From assembly GCF_001984175.1 (NCBI RefSeq), contig NZ_MTQP01000069.1, positions 868,001 through 932,000 of the forward strand: 64,000 nt of DNA, written 5' to 3'. A program made the position numbers and the translations under genes. The stretch's first letter is position 1. The number at the start of each line of letters is the position of its first letter. Source of the DNA: Saccharothrix sp. ALI-22-I (GTDB lineage Bacteria > Actinomycetota > Actinomycetes > Mycobacteriales > Pseudonocardiaceae). Below the pieces are notes generated by a model. It was not told where the DNA came from. It searched no databases and was given only the letters and a program-made list of their open reading frames with translations. Below are positions 53,699 through 62,616 of this stretch, one piece after another.

Positions 53699-55006
53699 CT
53701 AGGCGCGCATGACCGTGGCGATGGGGATGCGGGCCGCGCGCAGCGCCGGGATCAGGCCGCCGAGGATGCCGGCCACCAGACCCGCGACCACCCCGGCCAC
53801 GCCCGCCTGCCACGGGAACGCCACGCCCTCCAACGACGGGAACCGGGAGCCGAACATCGTCAGCGCCAGCTTCAGCCCCACCACGCCCGCGCCGATCGCC
53901 AACGCCGCCGTCAGCAGACCGGTCAGCAGCGTCTCCGCCAGCACGATGCCCGCCAACAACAGCCGGGGTGTGCCCACGGCGCGGCGCAACGCGAACTCCT
54001 CGATGCGTTCGCCGACGGTCGCCAGGCCGACGTTGAGGATGCCCGCCACGCCGATCAGCAGCACGAGCGCCGCCATGCCCAGGAAGATCCAGCGCATGAT
54101 CGCCAACTCGGTGGACATGCGCTCCAGCGTCTCCACCGTGTTCACGCGGATGCGGTCTTCCGGCGTGCCCGCGGCGGTGAGCCTGGCCCGCAGGATGTGC
54201 TCGACCTCGGTCGCGGCCGGGGTCATCAGCACCTGGAGACCGGGGCCGGAGTTGCTGTCGCTCACGCTGGTCACCGGCAGCCAGTTCAGCATCTCGTCGG
54301 ACCTGACGTAGGCCGCGGGCTGGTAGCCGCCGTCGTCCACCACGCCGATGATCTGCGGTGTCGGGTTGACGGTCGCGCCCTGGACCCTCATCTCCGCCGG
54401 CACGTGGTACTGCGTGAAGGCTTTCGCCGCATGCTCGTTGAGCACCAGCCTCGGCGCCAGCGACGGTTCGCCGCCGAAGTCGAGCCACCGGCCCTGCGAC
54501 GGGCGGAACGGCCGGAACTGGCGGATGTCACCGGTCAGCCCGATGAGTTCCAGTTGCACGGCCTGGCCCTGCGGCGCGCCGGCGTTGCCGTCGTCCACCG
54601 GGTAACAGCCGGACTCGTCGCACGTCATCCGGGGGCCGTAGCCGCCGGGCTGGTCGATCGGGCCGCCGCCCTCGTTGATCGGCTTCACACCCGGTTCGCC
54701 GATGATCGCGCTGGCGCTGGTCATGGCCACCGAGTCGGTGCGGCCCTTCAAGACCTCCAGCGCCACCGGCACGGTCTGGCCCTCCGGCGACAGGTACATC
54801 TGCCGCGTGCCGTCCTTGCCCTGGGACAGCTCGACGTCCGCGAGCATGGCCCGGTTCGCGATCTCCGCGCCGGCCTGCACCACGACCACGGCCAGCACAC
54901 CGAGGAACAGGCTGACCATCGACAGGAACGTGCGCAGCTTGCGGGCCCGGATGCCCTGGCCGCCGATGATCAGCGACGCGCGCAGCCGACCGGACAGCCT
55001 GATCAC
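53699..55006 (-). CDS. MacB/FtsX-type ABC transporter permease
   Basis: 435 aa. One N-terminal helix (about 25–48), a large extracytoplasmic domain (about 50–290) and three C-terminal helices with the FtsX signature (LNVGLATVGERIEEFALRRAVGTPRLLL split across about 320–350). The domain contains a pair of Cys in MTCDESGCYPV. GTG start overlaps the ATPase stop. Part of a three-gene MacAB-like efflux or mechanotransmission system. Confidence 0.9.
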   Translation of the reverse strand: MIRLSGRLRASLIIGGQGIRARKLRTFLSMVSLFLGVLAVVVVQAGAEIANRAMLADVELSQGKDGTRQMYLSPEGQTVPVALEVLKGRTDSVAMTSASAIIGEPGVKPINEGGGPIDQPGGYGPRMTCDESGCYPVDDGNAGAPQGQAVQLELIGLTGDIRQFRPFRPSQGRWLDFGGEPSLAPRLVLNEHAAKAFTQYHVPAEMRVQGATVNPTPQIIGVVDDGGYQPAAYVRSDEMLNWLPVTSVSDSNSGPGLQVLMTPAATEVEHILRARLTAAGTPEDRIRVNTVETLERMSTELAIMRWIFLGMAALVLLIGVAGILNVGLATVGERIEEFALRRAVGTPRLLLAGIVLAETLLTGLLTAALAIGAGVVGLKLALTMFGSRFPSLEGVAFPWQAGVAGVVAGLVAGILGGLIPALRAARIPIATVMRA

Positions 55007-55734
55007 ACGACCACCCGCTGCGGCACGGGGTTCAGCACGCCGTCGGACAGGCGCAGCACGCGGCCCATCTTCGCCGCGTGGTCGTGGTCGTGGGTGACCA
55101 GCACCAGACCGCAGCCCTGCTCGGTGGCCTGGCGCAGCACGTCCACGACCAGGTTGCCGGTGTCGGTGTCCAGCGCGCCGGTCGGCTCGTCGGCCAGCAG
55201 GATGCGCGGTTCGCGCACCAGGGCGCGGGCGATCGCGACGCGCTGCTGCTCACCACCGGACAGCCGCGGCGGCTTGTGCTTGGCCAGGTGGCCGATGCCG
55301 ACGCGTTCCAACGCCGCCAGCACTTTGGCCTTGCGCTTGCGCCGCGGCAGCCAGCCCTGGCCGTTGACCAGGGCCATGGCCACGTTCTGCGCCGCCGTCA
55401 GGTGCTTGAGCAGGAAGAAGCGCTGGAACACGAACCCGAACTCGGCGCTGCGCAACGCGGCGGCCTTGCGTTCGGGGATCTTCGTGATGTCCCGCTCCCC
55501 CAACAGGTACTGGCCGCCGTCGGGCCGGTCGAACAGGCCGATCAGGCTGAGCAGCGTGCTCTTGCCCGAGCCGGAACGGCCCAGGATGGCGACGCTGTCG
55601 CCGGGGTGCACGGTCAGGTCCACGCCCGCGAGGATGGTGCGCGGCTGGTCCTGGCCCTTGAGGGTCTTGGTCACGCCGGTGAGCTGGATCAGCGGCGGCT
55701 GCAGCGCCGGCACCAGGAGCGGTGAGGTGGTCAC
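55003..55734 (-). CDS. MacB-type ABC transporter ATP-binding protein
   Basis: 243 aa from GTG 55734. Walker A GRSGSGKST near residue 51, Q-loop FGFVFQRFFLLKHLTA, signature LSGGEQQRVAIARALV, Walker B ILLADEPTGALD. The LolD/MacB subgroup pairs with FtsX-type permeases. Coupled by 4-nt overlaps to the membrane-fusion lipoprotein upstream and the permease downstream. Confidence 0.93.
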   Translation of the reverse strand: MTTSPLLVPALQPPLIQLTGVTKTLKGQDQPRTILAGVDLTVHPGDSVAILGRSGSGKSTLLSLIGLFDRPDGGQYLLGERDITKIPERKAAALRSAEFGFVFQRFFLLKHLTAAQNVAMALVNGQGWLPRRKRKAKVLAALERVGIGHLAKHKPPRLSGGEQQRVAIARALVREPRILLADEPTGALDTDTGNLVVDVLRQATEQGCGLVLVTHDHDHAAKMGRVLRLSDGVLNPVPQRVVV

Positions 55735-56738
55735 TTCGACCCCGTCTCGGGGCCGCCCTGGCCGTCGGGTGCGGCGGGCGGCAGGTTCGGGCCCGGCACG
55801 GCCAGGGTCTCCTCGCCCGTCAGGCCCGACTTGATCTCCACCACCTTGCCGTCGGTGAGGCCGAGCTCGACGTCCTTGGTCTGCTTGGCGCCGTCCGGGC
55901 CGACCACGTCGACCTTGCCCTTGCCCTGGCCGCCCGCCACCGCCTCGACCGGCACGACCAGCGCGTTCTGCGCGGTCGCGGTGACCAGTTCCAGGGTGGC
56001 GGCGGCGCCGTTGATCAGCTTCACGTCGGCGGGCGCGGTGCACACCAGGCGCAGGCCGGTCGGCTCGGAGGAGTTGCTCGGCTCCTGCGGCTGCTGCGGC
56101 TGCACCGGCGGGGCGTTGGTGACGCCGGGCTCGTCGGGTTGTTGCGGCTCCTGCGCGGGCGGCGGCGCCGGGACGGTGCCCACCGGGAGTGCCGCGATCG
56201 TGCCGAGCAGGGTGCACGGGAACGGGCCGGGCCCGTTCTTGATCTGCGCCTGCACCACGCCCTGCGCGGCGTCGGAGATCTGGTACGCCTGCTCGCCGCT
56301 GATGTCCGCGACGATGCCGTAACCCGCGTACTTCGCCGACGCGATCGGCATGCCCGCGGTGACGGTGGCGCGGTCGTCCACCAGACGCCCGCCGAACGTG
56401 GAGCCGGCGGGCACGTCCACGTTGTTCGGCTTGCCGTCCAGCCAGACCGTGGCGAACCGGGTCGGCCTGGTCGGCGTGCTGGTGGGCTCGGTCAGGGTCA
56501 GGTAGCGCACCTGCCCCGCGACCGGCGACACGATCCCGAAGACCGGGTTCATGGTGACCTTGCCGGTCAGGCTGACCTTGTTCGACAGGTCCTGCCTGGA
56601 CGGCGTGGCCGTGGTCTGCACGGTGCCGCGTGGCGCCAGCTCCGGGTTGAGCGGCTCCTCGCCGGTCGACGTGCACGCGGCCGCGGTGAGCACCACCGCG
56701 ACCAGTCCGCACGCGCGGACGAAGGTATTTTTGGACAC
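55731..56738 (-). CDS. Membrane-fusion-like lipoprotein of the ABC system
   Basis: 335 aa from GTG 56738. Lipobox LTAAAC (Cys about 22). Residues about 40–100 form a lipoyl/barrel hybrid region (SLTGKVTMNPVFGIVSPVAGQVRYL); a Pro/Gln-rich low-complexity segment at about 190–235 interrupts, and the C-terminus holds ALVVPVEAVAG and VVEIKSGLTGEETLAVPG as in HlyD/MacA adaptors. As a Gram-positive adaptor it should sit outside the membrane against the permease. Confidence 0.85.
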   Translation of the reverse strand: MSKNTFVRACGLVAVVLTAAACTSTGEEPLNPELAPRGTVQTTATPSRQDLSNKVSLTGKVTMNPVFGIVSPVAGQVRYLTLTEPTSTPTRPTRFATVWLDGKPNNVDVPAGSTFGGRLVDDRATVTAGMPIASAKYAGYGIVADISGEQAYQISDAAQGVVQAQIKNGPGPFPCTLLGTIAALPVGTVPAPPPAQEPQQPDEPGVTNAPPVQPQQPQEPSNSSEPTGLRLVCTAPADVKLINGAAATLELVTATAQNALVVPVEAVAGGQGKGKVDVVGPDGAKQTKDVELGLTDGKVVEIKSGLTGEETLAVPGPNLPPAAPDGQGGPETGSK

Positions 56739-56824
56739 CGGTCCCCCCAAAGCGAATCCCCTATCCGGTCTCGCCAACTTACCCATATGACGCCGGGGCG
56801 GTGGACCGGGTTGCGTTACAAAGA

Positions 56825-56863
56825 GAAACCGCTCTCACCCACGGCCGGGGTGAGAGCGGTTTC
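56825..56863. terminator. Terminator behind SpoOM-family gene
   Basis: Perfect 16-bp stem (56825–56840 with 56848–56863, arm GAAACCGCTCTCACCC) with 7-nt loop, 25 bp downstream of the SpoOM stop on the minus strand and followed there by TTTGT. Confidence 0.88.
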
Positions 56864-56888
56864 CCGTGGTCAGGGGTTTTCGCGGCTA

Positions 56889-57869
56889 CTACTCCTCGAA
56901 GCCGAGGTCCTCGCCGCCGTCGAACGCCTCTTCCACCACCTCGCCCAACACCATGCCGCCGACCACGCCGGCCGCGACGCCGCCGACGACCGCGCCCATG
57001 CCCGGACCGCGGCGGTGGCCGTGCTGGCCGGGGTGGCCGGGGTGGCCGGGGTGGCCGGGGTGGCCGGGGTGGCCGGGGTGGCCGTAGGCGGCGTGGCCGC
57101 CGCGTTCGGAGACCTGCGCCAGCCACTGGCCGATCGCAGCCGCCCAGTCGGTGTTCTGAGCGTCGGCGTGCGAAGCGTGGAAGCGGCCGAAGGCGTCGGA
57201 GCCGGACGAGAACATGCCGCCCCGCTTGTCCGCCTCCAGCACCACGACCAGCTCGTGCGGGCTGGTCACGAAAGTCAGCTCCACCTGGTTGATCCGGCCC
57301 GCGAACTGCGCCGGCGGGAAGAACTCGATCTCCTGGTAGAAGCCGAGCTCCTGGTGCACGCCGTGGATCCGGCCCGCCTCGACGTCGGCGGAGCGGAACT
57401 GGAAGCCGAGTTGACCGAAGGCGTCGAGCACCCGGTCCTGCGACGGCAGCGGGCCGACCAGGACCGGGTCCAGGTCGCCCTTGTCGGGCGCGCCGGAGAT
57501 CACCAGCTCGGTCCGCACGCCCACCGTCATACCGGGCAGCGGCTGTCCGCCGACCGCGGTGATCGGGGTTTCCCACGGCAGCGGCAGCTGGAACGGCACC
57601 GCCACCGGCTGACCGGCCGCGACCCGCACGTCCTGGGCCACGTCGAGGCGCAGGAACTCCGCCGTGCCGCCGAACTCGTGGTCGCCGTGCTCGACCTCGA
57701 CCCTGGTCACCAGGGACAGCACGATCCGGTCGATGCGGGCGTCGTTCTTGCCGCCCTGGATGCGCACCTGGCCGGTGATCACCTGACCGGGCAGGGCGTG
57801 CGGCGAGTCCAACACGGTGTCGACGGACGGTCCGCCGACGCCGAAGGCACTGAGCATCCGCTTGAACAT
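56889..57869 (-). CDS. SpoOM-family (arrestin-like) protein with GHP repeat
   Basis: 326 aa. Residues 1–240 are the sporulation-control SpoOM domain with arrestin-like beta-sandwich (FKRMLSAFGVGGPSVDT start, VLDSPHALPGQVITGQVRIQGG). Next come six HPG repeats (about 263–283), a Gly-rich helix-like segment and an acidic end (EEAFDGGEDLGFEE). SpoOM was named in Bacillus; in actinomycetes it is widespread and of unclear role. It lies 22 bp downstream of the CNNM pair on the same strand. Confidence 0.88.
   Translation of the reverse strand: MFKRMLSAFGVGGPSVDTVLDSPHALPGQVITGQVRIQGGKNDARIDRIVLSLVTRVEVEHGDHEFGGTAEFLRLDVAQDVRVAAGQPVAVPFQLPLPWETPITAVGGQPLPGMTVGVRTELVISGAPDKGDLDPVLVGPLPSQDRVLDAFGQLGFQFRSADVEAGRIHGVHQELGFYQEIEFFPPAQFAGRINQVELTFVTSPHELVVVLEADKRGGMFSSGSDAFGRFHASHADAQNTDWAAAIGQWLAQVSERGGHAAYGHPGHPGHPGHPGHPGHPGQHGHRRGPGMGAVVGGVAAGVVGGMVLGEVVEEAFDGGEDLGFEE
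57025..57084. repeat. 9-bp tandem repeat encoding His-Pro-Gly units
   Basis: Six complete copies of TGGCCGGGG (57025–57078) plus a partial seventh. Copies are identical at DNA level, so the array is recent or homogenised. Runs of four G every 9 bp on the plus strand can form G-quadruplexes. Confidence 0.9.
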
Positions 57870-57891
57870 GGGGTGACGTCCTCCAGGGGAG

Positions 57892-58923
57892 TCAATTCGG
57901 TTGGTCTGTCTCGTCCTCGAAGTCGCCGATCAGCTCTTCGAGGAGGTCTTCGAGGGCGGCGATGCCGACCACGCGGTCGTCCGCGTCGGCCACCAGCGCC
58001 AGCTGCGCCCGTTCGGCGCGCATCCTGGTCACCGCCGCCGCCACCGGCAGCGCGGCGGACAGCGTCAGCGGCACCGTCATCAGGTCCCGGGCCGGGGTGT
58101 CCGCGCCCGCGGCGGTGGCGCGCACGGCCTCGCGGATGTGCACCAGGCCGACGAACCGGCCGTCCCGGTCGGTCACCGGAAACCGCGAACGCCCCGACTC
58201 CCGGCTGCGGTCCTCGATCGCGCGTGCGCCGGTGTGCTCGGCGACGGTGACCGTGGTCCCGATGGGCACCATCACCTGCGCCACGGTCGTCTGCTGGAGC
58301 TGGAGCATCCGGGTCAGCAGCCGCCGCTGGCCCTCCGGGATCAGGCCGTGCTCGGCGGACTGCCGCACCAGCATCCGCACGTCGTCCGGGTGGTGTTCGC
58401 GGGTCAGCTCGTTCTTCGGCTGCACCTTCAGCAGGAGCAGCAGCGCGTTCGTCGTCGCGTTCAGTCCACTCAGGACCCAGCGGACGGCGTGCGCGAATGC
58501 CCGGAACGGCATCGCCAACAGCAGCGCCGACCGCTCCGGGTGGCTGATCGCCCACGACTTCGGCGCCATCTCGCCGACCACCATGTGCAGGAACACCACC
58601 AGCACCAGGCTGATCGCGAACGACACCGCGTACGACAACCCGGACGGCAGGCCGACCGCCAGGAACAACGGGTCGACCAGGTCCGCCACGGCCGGCTTCG
58701 CCAACGCGCCCAGGCCCAACGTGCACAGCGTGATGCCCAACTGCGCGCCCGCGAGCATCAGCGACAACTCGCGCACGCCGGCCAACGCGGCCCGCGCCGC
58801 CCGGCTCGTCTGCGCGGCTTCCTCCAGCCGGTGCCGCTTCGCCGCCATCAACGCGAACTCGGAGGCCACGAAGAACGCGTTGGCCAGCAACAGGAACAGG
58901 GAGATGACCAACGACCACATCAT
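57892..58923 (-). CDS. CNNM/CBS-domain membrane protein, short form
   Basis: 343 aa. DUF21/CNNM membrane domain (about 1–190; FFVASEFALMAAKRHRLEEAAQ, LMLAGAQLGITLCTLGLGALA, HMVVGEMAPKSWAI) and a CBS pair (about 200–335). The C-terminal CorC_HlyC domain of its relatives is missing. Homologues export Mg2+ or Co2+. Its ATG overlaps the stop of the longer paralogue (ATGA). Confidence 0.9.
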   Translation of the reverse strand: MMWSLVISLFLLLANAFFVASEFALMAAKRHRLEEAAQTSRAARAALAGVRELSLMLAGAQLGITLCTLGLGALAKPAVADLVDPLFLAVGLPSGLSYAVSFAISLVLVVFLHMVVGEMAPKSWAISHPERSALLLAMPFRAFAHAVRWVLSGLNATTNALLLLLKVQPKNELTREHHPDDVRMLVRQSAEHGLIPEGQRRLLTRMLQLQQTTVAQVMVPIGTTVTVAEHTGARAIEDRSRESGRSRFPVTDRDGRFVGLVHIREAVRATAAGADTPARDLMTVPLTLSAALPVAAAVTRMRAERAQLALVADADDRVVGIAALEDLLEELIGDFEDETDQPN

Positions 58924-60215
58924 CGCCGCACCGCCGTGCTCAGCAGCACCCGACTGGGCACGTGCCGCGCCACCGCCGTCACCCGGACGCGATGCGGGCC
59001 CAGCTCGATCTCGTCACCGACATCGGGCGTGCGGCCGAGCCGGCGCAGCACCAGACCGGACACGGTGTCGTAGCTGTCGTGCACGGGTAGCTCGATGCCG
59101 GTCGCGTCGGCGATCTCGTCGATCCGCCACCGGCCGGGCACCTCCCAGCCGTCGGCGCGCTGTTCAACGGTGTCGCGCAGCACGTCGTCCTCGTCGTGGA
59201 TCTCGCCGACCAGCTCCTCGGCCAGGTCCTCCAACGACACCACTCCCGCGAAGCCACCGAACTCGTCCACCACGCACGCCAGTTGACGGCGTTCGGCGCG
59301 CAACCGTTCCAGCACGGCGGGCAGCGGCAACGTCGAGGGCACCACCAGCGCGGGCGACGCGATGTCACCCACCGGCGTCGTGCGGCGGTGTTCGGGCGCG
59401 ACGGTCAGCACCTCGGCCAACCCGACGACGCCGCGCAGGTCGTCCAGCCCGTCACCGATGACGGGGAACCGCGAGTGGCCGGTGTCCAACAACTCGACCA
59501 CGCGTGCGGCGGGCTCGTCGGCGCGCACGGTGTGCACCGAGACGCGCGCCGTCATGGCCTGGTCGGCGACCAGGCCGCGGAAGTCCAGGCCCCGGTCGAG
59601 CAGGCGGGACAGCTCGGCGTCCAGGTGGCCCTGTTCTCCGGCCTCACCGATGATCTGCCTCAGGTCGTCCGAGGTGGCGCCCTGCGGGAGTTCCTCGACG
59701 GGTTCGATGCCCACCGCCCGGAGGAGCCGGTTGGCCGCCGCGTCGAAGAGCCGGATCAGCGGGCCGGTGACTTTCAGGTACGCGAGGGTGGACGTGCTCA
59801 GCGCCTTGGCCAGGGTTTCCGGTTTCGCGATGGCGAGGTTCTTGGGGAACAGCTCGCCGAGCACCATCTGGACCGCGGTCGCGAAGATCAGGGCGAGTGC
59901 CATGGACAGCGACACGGCCAGTGCCGGTGGCAGGCCGGTGAGTCCGAGGATGGAGGCCAAGCCGTTGCCCAGGAGGGGTTCGGCGACGTAACCGGCGAGG
60001 AGCGCGGTCACCGTGATGCCGAACTGGGCGCCGGAGAGCATGAACGAGAGGCGCTGCGTGACCAGGTAGGCGCGCTGGGCGGCTTTGTCGCCGCTCTCGG
60101 CCTGTTGGCGCAGGCGGCCCCGGTCCACGGCCATGTAGGCGAATTCCTGGGCCACGAAGTAGCCGGTGGCGATGGTCAGCAGCACGATCGCCAGCGTGCC
60201 GGTGAGGATCAACAT
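58920..60215 (-). CDS. CNNM/CBS/CorC_HlyC membrane protein, full form
   Basis: 431 aa. CNNM domain (YFVAQEFAYMAVDRGRLRQQA, FMLSGAQFGITVTALLAGYV, VLGELFPKNLAIAKPE), CBS pair (about 200–335) and CorC_HlyC domain (DGWEVPGRWRIDEI, DTVSGLVLRRLGRTPDVGDEI). The two-gene arrangement with a short paralogue suggests a heteromeric divalent-cation exporter. The 103-bp divergent region to the MerR gene contains both promoters. Confidence 0.93.
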   Translation of the reverse strand: MLILTGTLAIVLLTIATGYFVAQEFAYMAVDRGRLRQQAESGDKAAQRAYLVTQRLSFMLSGAQFGITVTALLAGYVAEPLLGNGLASILGLTGLPPALAVSLSMALALIFATAVQMVLGELFPKNLAIAKPETLAKALSTSTLAYLKVTGPLIRLFDAAANRLLRAVGIEPVEELPQGATSDDLRQIIGEAGEQGHLDAELSRLLDRGLDFRGLVADQAMTARVSVHTVRADEPAARVVELLDTGHSRFPVIGDGLDDLRGVVGLAEVLTVAPEHRRTTPVGDIASPALVVPSTLPLPAVLERLRAERRQLACVVDEFGGFAGVVSLEDLAEELVGEIHDEDDVLRDTVEQRADGWEVPGRWRIDEIADATGIELPVHDSYDTVSGLVLRRLGRTPDVGDEIELGPHRVRVTAVARHVPSRVLLSTAVRR

Positions 60216-60318
60216 GGTGCGGTGTCGTTCAGCCGGGCCTGACCCGGCCGGTTACTACAGCCGTCTTCGTCTGACATACTTCACACTAGCACGTAGCACT
60301 GTACGGTTAGGGGGTGGC

Positions 60319-60708
60319 GTGACCGAGGTCCTGCTCAAGATCGGCGAGTTGGCCGCCCGTGCCGGCGTCAGCATCCGGACCGTCGACTACTACACGTGCC
60401 TCGGGCTGATCTCGCCGGCGCAGCGCACGGCCGGCAACTACCGGCTCTACGAACCCGGTGACGTGGAACGCATCCACCTCGTGCAGCGGCTTGAGCTGCA
60501 GGGCGTGCCGCTGGACGAGATCGCGACCGCGTTCAACACCCGACAGGCCGACGTCACCCCCATCCTGGACCGGATCGACGAAGACCTGCGCGCGCTGCAC
60601 GCGGCGACCGAGTCCGCGTCCCCGGAGGCGCACGGCGTGCTGGCCGCGATCGCGACCCGGGTGCACTCCCTGGTCACCTTGGCCCTGGACATCCCTCCCC
60701 TGCCCTGA
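60319..60708 (+). CDS. MerR-family regulator
   Basis: 129 aa from GTG 60319. Winged HTH about residues 5–70 (KIGELAARAGVSIRTVDYYTCLGLISPAQRT, GNYRLYEPGDVERI, split at the wing), then a short coiled coil. The only Cys is in TCLGL, so a classic MerR metal site is absent; a multidrug- or stress-type ligand is more likely. Divergent from the CNNM operon, its likely target. Confidence 0.88.
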   Translation: MTEVLLKIGELAARAGVSIRTVDYYTCLGLISPAQRTAGNYRLYEPGDVERIHLVQRLELQGVPLDEIATAFNTRQADVTPILDRIDEDLRALHAATESASPEAHGVLAAIATRVHSLVTLALDIPPLP

Positions 60709-60837
60709 GCCCTGACAGTCCACTCCCCCGGCGGCCGCCCGCACCAAGATCACCCGGACGAGCGAACCAAGCGTCAACGGGAAACTCTCGGCACACCATT
60801 GACGTTGCCGGTGGGGAAGGAGGCGGCGGCGCGGCGG

Positions 60838-61803
60838 CTAGACAGGCACAGCGGCGGGCTCGGTGTGCACGGTGACGGCGACCAGGCGCGGAACAGCGCG
60901 CTTGAGGTGGCGCTCGACCTCGTGGGCGATGCGGTGGCCCTGCTCGACGCTGAGACCCGCGTCCACCGCGATCGCCAGCTCCGCCCGCAGCACGTGCCCC
61001 GTCCACCGCATGCGCACCCGCTCGGCCCGCACCACACCGTCGACCTGCGCGGCGGCGCGTTCGGCGAGGTCCACCGACGCCGGGTCGACCGCGTCGAGCA
61101 GCCGGCCGAAGACCTCGCCCGCGGCGTCGCGCAGGACGAACAGGATGGCGATCGTCATGCCCAGGCCGACCAGCGGGTCGGCGACGGGGAAGCCGAGGGC
61201 CACGCCGATTCCGCCCAGCACCACGGCCAGTGACGTGAAGCCGTCGGTGCGGGCGTGCATGCCGTCGGCGACCAGGGCGGCCGAGCCGATCTCCCGGCCG
61301 ATCCGGATGCGGTAGCGGGCGACGAGTTCGTTGCCCAGGAAGCCGACCACGCCGGCCGCGGCCACGACCCAGAGGTGTCGGACCGGCTGTGGGTCGAGCA
61401 GGGCGTGGACGGATTCGTAGCCGGCGAACAGCGCGGAGGCGGCGATCACCAGGACTACCGCGACGCCGGCCAGGTCCTCGGCTCTGCCCAGGCCGTAGGT
61501 GAAGCGGCGGGAGGCGGCGCGGCGGCCGAGTACGAAGGCGATGGCTAGGGGGACGGAGGTCAGGGCGTCGGCGAAGTTGTGGACGGTGTCGCCCAGTAGG
61601 GCCACCGAGCCGGTGAGCAGCACCAACACGGCTTGGGCGGCTGCTGTGACGAACAGGGCGACGAAGGAGATCACCAGGGCGCGCATGCCGCGTTTGCTGC
61701 CCTCCAGGGCGTTGTCGACGCGATCTGCCGAACGGTGGCCATGACCGTGGCCATGGCCATGTGCGTGGCCATGTGCGTGTGCGTGATCGTGTGCGCCGGC
61801 CAT
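60838..61803 (-). CDS. Cation diffusion facilitator (Zn/Co/Cd efflux)
   Basis: 321 aa from ATG 61803. A His-rich N-terminus (HDHAHAHGHAHGHGHGHGH) precedes six helices. The transport-site residues are HNFADAL (helix II) and ADGMHARTDGF (helix V, with HxxxD), and a cytoplasmic cupredoxin-like dimerisation domain closes the protein. Exports divalent metals by proton antiport. Divergent from the ArsR sensor gene, 91 bp apart, with a shared operator. Convergent with MerR. Confidence 0.94.
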   Translation of the reverse strand: MAGAHDHAHAHGHAHGHGHGHGHRSADRVDNALEGSKRGMRALVISFVALFVTAAAQAVLVLLTGSVALLGDTVHNFADALTSVPLAIAFVLGRRAASRRFTYGLGRAEDLAGVAVVLVIAASALFAGYESVHALLDPQPVRHLWVVAAAGVVGFLGNELVARYRIRIGREIGSAALVADGMHARTDGFTSLAVVLGGIGVALGFPVADPLVGLGMTIAILFVLRDAAGEVFGRLLDAVDPASVDLAERAAAQVDGVVRAERVRMRWTGHVLRAELAIAVDAGLSVEQGHRIAHEVERHLKRAVPRLVAVTVHTEPAAVPV

Positions 61804-61848
61804 CACGGGTTCCGCCTTTGCTCGCACCTGCGTCCGTCGACTATCAGG

Positions 61849-61884
61849 CTACCTGCGCAGTCATGCATATACGCAAGTAGGTAG
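61849..61884. promoter_or_regulatory. Candidate ArsR operator between CDF and ArsR genes
   Basis: CTACCT (61849–61854) and AGGTAG (61879–61884) are inverted arms around an A/T-rich core (ATGCATATACGCA) that contains ATATACG-like ArsR contact sequence. It spans the promoter shared by the two divergent genes. Confidence 0.55.
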
Positions 61885-61894
61885 GCTGTCGTCC

Positions 61895-62266
61895 ATGCAC
61901 ACCGCGCGGCCGGATTTCGACATGCCCAACGACGAGCAGGTCCACTTGGCCGCCGAGTCGTTCCGCCTGTTGGCCGATCCGACCCGGATCAGGGTTCTGT
62001 GGGCGCTGCTCCAGGGCGAGTCGTCGGTGGCCTGCCTCGCCGAACTGGCGGGCGCGGCGCCGACCGCGGTGAGCCAGCACCTGGCCAAGTTGCGCCTCGC
62101 GGGGCTGGTGAAGGGGCGGCGGGAAGGCACGTTCGTCTACTACTCCGCCGCCAACGACCACGTGAAATCCCTGCTGGCACAAGCACTTTTCCACGCCGAT
62201 CACGTCGACCGGGGCATCCCGCCGGCCGACGACGCCGAGCAGGAGGTCGCGCACCACAAGCGTTGA
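61895..62266 (+). CDS. ArsR/SmtB-family metal sensor with alpha-5 site
   Basis: 123 aa. Winged HTH about 25–95 (LADPTRIRVLWALLQGESSVACLAEL, APTAVSQHLAKLRLAGLV). Helix alpha-5 reads NDHVKSLLAQALFHADH, aligning with CzrA DIHVATMLKQAIHHANH: the two C-terminal His and the first His are kept, while the leading Asp is replaced by Asn with Asp next to it. There is no alpha-3 CxCxD-type site. This predicts Zn/Co sensing and derepression of the divergent CDF exporter. A 10-bp tandem duplication overlaps its stop. Confidence 0.93.
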   Translation: MHTARPDFDMPNDEQVHLAAESFRLLADPTRIRVLWALLQGESSVACLAELAGAAPTAVSQHLAKLRLAGLVKGRREGTFVYYSAANDHVKSLLAQALFHADHVDRGIPPADDAEQEVAHHKR

Positions 62267-62380
62267 CAAGCGTTGACGAGCACCACGGCGGGTTCACCCT
62301 TACGTCGCAATGCTTTCGGCATATCAGTGCTGTTCAGCGGGTATCCCCACGTCCCCAGTCGGTTCAACGAGGAGCAGGAC

Positions 62381-62416
62381 ATGGGCACCTCCACACCCTC
62401 TGACGGGAGGTCGTGA
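62381..62416 (+). CDS. Tiny 11-residue ORF coupled to the next gene
   Basis: ATG 62381 to TGA 62416 encodes MGTSTPSDGRS. An excellent ribosome site (GAGGAG at 62369–62374) stands 6 nt before the ATG, and the stop shares a base with the ATG of the next ORF (TGATG). Too short for domain analysis. It could be a leader peptide controlling the 59-aa ORF or a separately functional micropeptide. Confidence 0.5.
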   Translation: MGTSTPSDGRS

Positions 62417-62595
62417 TGGCACAGTCGCGGGACCTGATCGACATCCGCAGCGGAGATCTGTTCCACCAACCCACCCCCTACGGCCTGGTGTACCCGACGT
62501 GCACGGCGGACGGTTCGGCGCCGCCCAGCCAGCGCGGCCGGACCTGGGAACACCTGACCGCCTCCGGTCGTGACCTCCGGCCGGTCGGCCGGTGA
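62416..62595 (+). CDS. 59-residue orphan protein
   Basis: ATG 62416 with GGGAGG at 62405–62410. The sequence starts MAQSRDLIDIRSGDLFHQP, is hydrophilic, contains one Cys (YPTCTADG) and ends RDLRPVGR. No signal peptide, helix or known family is seen. Its own ribosome site, coupling to the 11-aa ORF and a terminator right behind it argue that it is real. A ribosomally made peptide precursor or a small regulator are both possible. Confidence 0.55.
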   Translation: MAQSRDLIDIRSGDLFHQPTPYGLVYPTCTADGSAPPSQRGRTWEHLTASGRDLRPVGR

Positions 62596-62616
62596 CGGCC
62601 GGCGGATTTCCGCCGA

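Noticed and set aside
57025-57084. Short direct repeats as a CRISPR array
   Set aside because: Units are 9 bp with no spacers and lie in frame in a coding sequence.
55722-58250. 842-codon plus-strand open frame
   Set aside because: Runs antisense through the fusion-protein, SpoOM and CNNM genes and across a terminator; no domains.
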